Positions 7,279 through 7,869 of a stretch of 7,869 nucleotides of DNA are shown here, one piece after another. Each line of letters begins with the position of its first letter. The stretch's first letter is position 1. The position numbers and the translations under genes are program-made. This DNA comes from Methylophaga sp. (GTDB lineage Bacteria > Pseudomonadota > Gammaproteobacteria > Nitrosococcales > Methylophagaceae). The notes beneath the pieces are model-generated. The model ran no database searches. It was not told the DNA's origin and saw only the letters and a program-made list of their open reading frames with translations. The stretch is taken from positions 1 to 7,869 of the forward strand of contig WTAY01000240.1 of assembly GCA_013139345.1 (NCBI GenBank), given 5' to 3'.

Positions 7279-7318
7279 CCTTAATTTTGTGACTTATTTC
7301 CCAAGGGAATAATTAAGG
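7279..7318. repeat. Long imperfect inverted repeat, possible terminator or operator
   Basis: Outer arms CCTTAATT (7279-7286) and AATTAAGG (7311-7318) are perfect 8-bp complements. Inside lies TTCCC-AA-GGGAA (7298-7309). The two stems are joined by an asymmetric internal loop. No T-run follows on the minus strand, so it is a poor classical terminator. It lies about 95-135 bp upstream of the repeat-protein start, where an operator could sit. Confidence 0.35.
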
Positions 7319-7410
7319 GTTTAAAAAATGATACTGGTTATTTGATTTTTTCTTCATATGTCATGCATTATTTCAATGCTAGTGACTGTAGTTATAATCT
7401 TAATATGACT

Positions 7411-7434
7411 ATGAACAAAAAACAGCTTGTTCAT
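7411..7434. repeat. 8-bp inverted repeat downstream of cheB
   Basis: Perfect arms ATGAACAA (7411-7418) and TTGTTCAT (7427-7434) flank an 8-nt loop that reads GCTGTTTT on the minus strand. It starts about 55 nt past the cheB stop. It is AT-rich with no T-run after the stem, so it could be a 3' hairpin protecting the che transcript or a weak terminator. Confidence 0.3.
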
Positions 7435-7489
7435 TTCTGAAGTTGTTTCCATTCTGTTTTTCAAGACTGTTGACAGCAGGACAGAAAAC

Positions 7490-7869
7490 TTAGAGCTGTT
7501 TTTTTAAAAATGATGCTCTATTCGGAGACTTAATAATCAACTCTGGAATAGAGGCCAACCCTAACTGAGCATCTACCCCACCTGCTTTTACCGCTTCCTT
7601 TGGCATACCATAAACAACACATGATGCTTCATCTTGAGCAACAGTCAATGCTCCAGTATTATGTAGCTCTTTCATCCCTTTCGCTCCATCATCCCCCATA
7701 CCAGTCATAATAATACCAATGGCATTCTTCCCAGCTGCCTGTGCTGTTGATCGGAATAAAACATCAACAGAAGGTTTATGACGACTAACCAATGGCCCAT
7801 CTTTCACTTCTACACGATATTGAGCCCCGCTACGCCGCAACAGCATATGTTTACCTCCGGGAGCAATCA
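7490..7869 (-). CDS. cheB: CheB chemotaxis glutamate methylesterase/deamidase, C-terminal part
   Basis: CheB removes methyl groups from (and deamidates) glutamyl residues of chemoreceptors in the cytoplasm, resetting their signalling during adaptation. The last 125 residues are present; the receiver domain, linker and first part of the esterase domain lie beyond the right edge. The fragment opens in frame with IAPGGKHM, a strongly conserved CheB segment, so the Met encoded at 7846 is internal and not the start. Family landmarks follow: DGPLVSRHKPSVDVLF, then MTGMGDDGAKGM with the catalytic Asp (second Asp of GDDGA, equivalent to Salmonella Asp286), then AQDEASCVVYGMPKEA. Catalytic Ser164 and His190 equivalents fall outside the window. 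The protein ends normally at a TAA at 7492-7490. It is probably the last gene of a chemotaxis cluster, given the 305 bp gap that follows. Confidence 0.95.
   Translation of the reverse strand, partial: IAPGGKHMLLRRSGAQYRVEVKDGPLVSRHKPSVDVLFRSTAQAAGKNAIGIIMTGMGDDGAKGMKELHNTGALTVAQDEASCVVYGMPKEAVKAGGVDAQLGLASIPELIIKSPNRASFLKKQL

Larger units (their letters stand above)
7185..7489. other. Intergenic region between cheB and the repeat-protein gene
   Basis: This stretch of 305 bp is AT-rich with stop codons in all frames I followed. I see no gene and no tRNA. It holds two inverted repeats (listed separately), either of which could end the che transcript, and the Shine-Dalgarno of the repeat-protein gene. 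A -10-like TATCAT lies on the minus strand at about 7243-7238, without a convincing -35, so the promoter of the repeat-protein gene remains unplaced. Confidence 0.6.

Noticed and set aside
7452..7486. TTCTGT/ACAGAA arms with an inner CTGT/ACAG just past cheB, considered as a terminator
   Set aside because: The stems are short and do not stack into one helix, and no T-run follows on the minus strand.

Overview
The window reads as bacterial chromosome from an AT-leaning gammaproteobacterium-like organism. This rests on the style of its CheB, an HME-RND copper/silver efflux operon, Sec-type signal peptides and overlapping stop/start codons. I cannot name the genus. Every supported gene lies on the minus strand, so transcription runs from the right edge to the left. 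There is no rRNA, tRNA, CRISPR array, insertion sequence or phage gene.

Layout in transcription order. (1) 7869-7490: the C-terminal part of the chemotaxis methylesterase CheB, cut by the right edge and probably the end of a che cluster. (2) 7489-7185: a 305-bp intergenic stretch with two inverted repeats. (3) 7184-6672: a secreted 170-residue protein that is almost entirely four copies of a 37-residue repeat. (4) 6671-6497: an intergenic stretch with a weak terminator candidate, a good sigma70-like promoter and an inverted repeat that buries the next gene's Shine-Dalgarno. (5) 6496-6053: an exported protein with 10 Cys among 147 residues. (6) 6052-5854: an intergenic stretch with a probable operon promoter and a nested dyad. 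(7) 5853-1: cusC-cusB-cusA, joined by 4-bp and 7-bp overlaps, with cusA cut by the left edge about 25 codons before its expected end.

How the parts work together. CusA (inner-membrane RND pump), CusB (periplasmic adaptor) and CusC (outer-membrane channel) should form one tripartite complex that exports Cu(I)/Ag(I) from periplasm and cytoplasm. The three-methionine metal site of CusA is intact. CusB carries an extra N-terminal YtkA/FixH-like domain with a Met-rich loop. The Cys-rich exported protein directly upstream is plausibly a periplasmic metal-binding partner, but that rests on context and composition only. No cusF, cusRS or cueR lies in the window.

The least explained item is the repeat protein at 6672-7184. 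Its repeat has the residue spacing of curlin (CsgA) repeats, but a longer period and Ser/Gly where curli has Gln. It is a candidate for a new secreted beta-solenoid or amyloid-like family.
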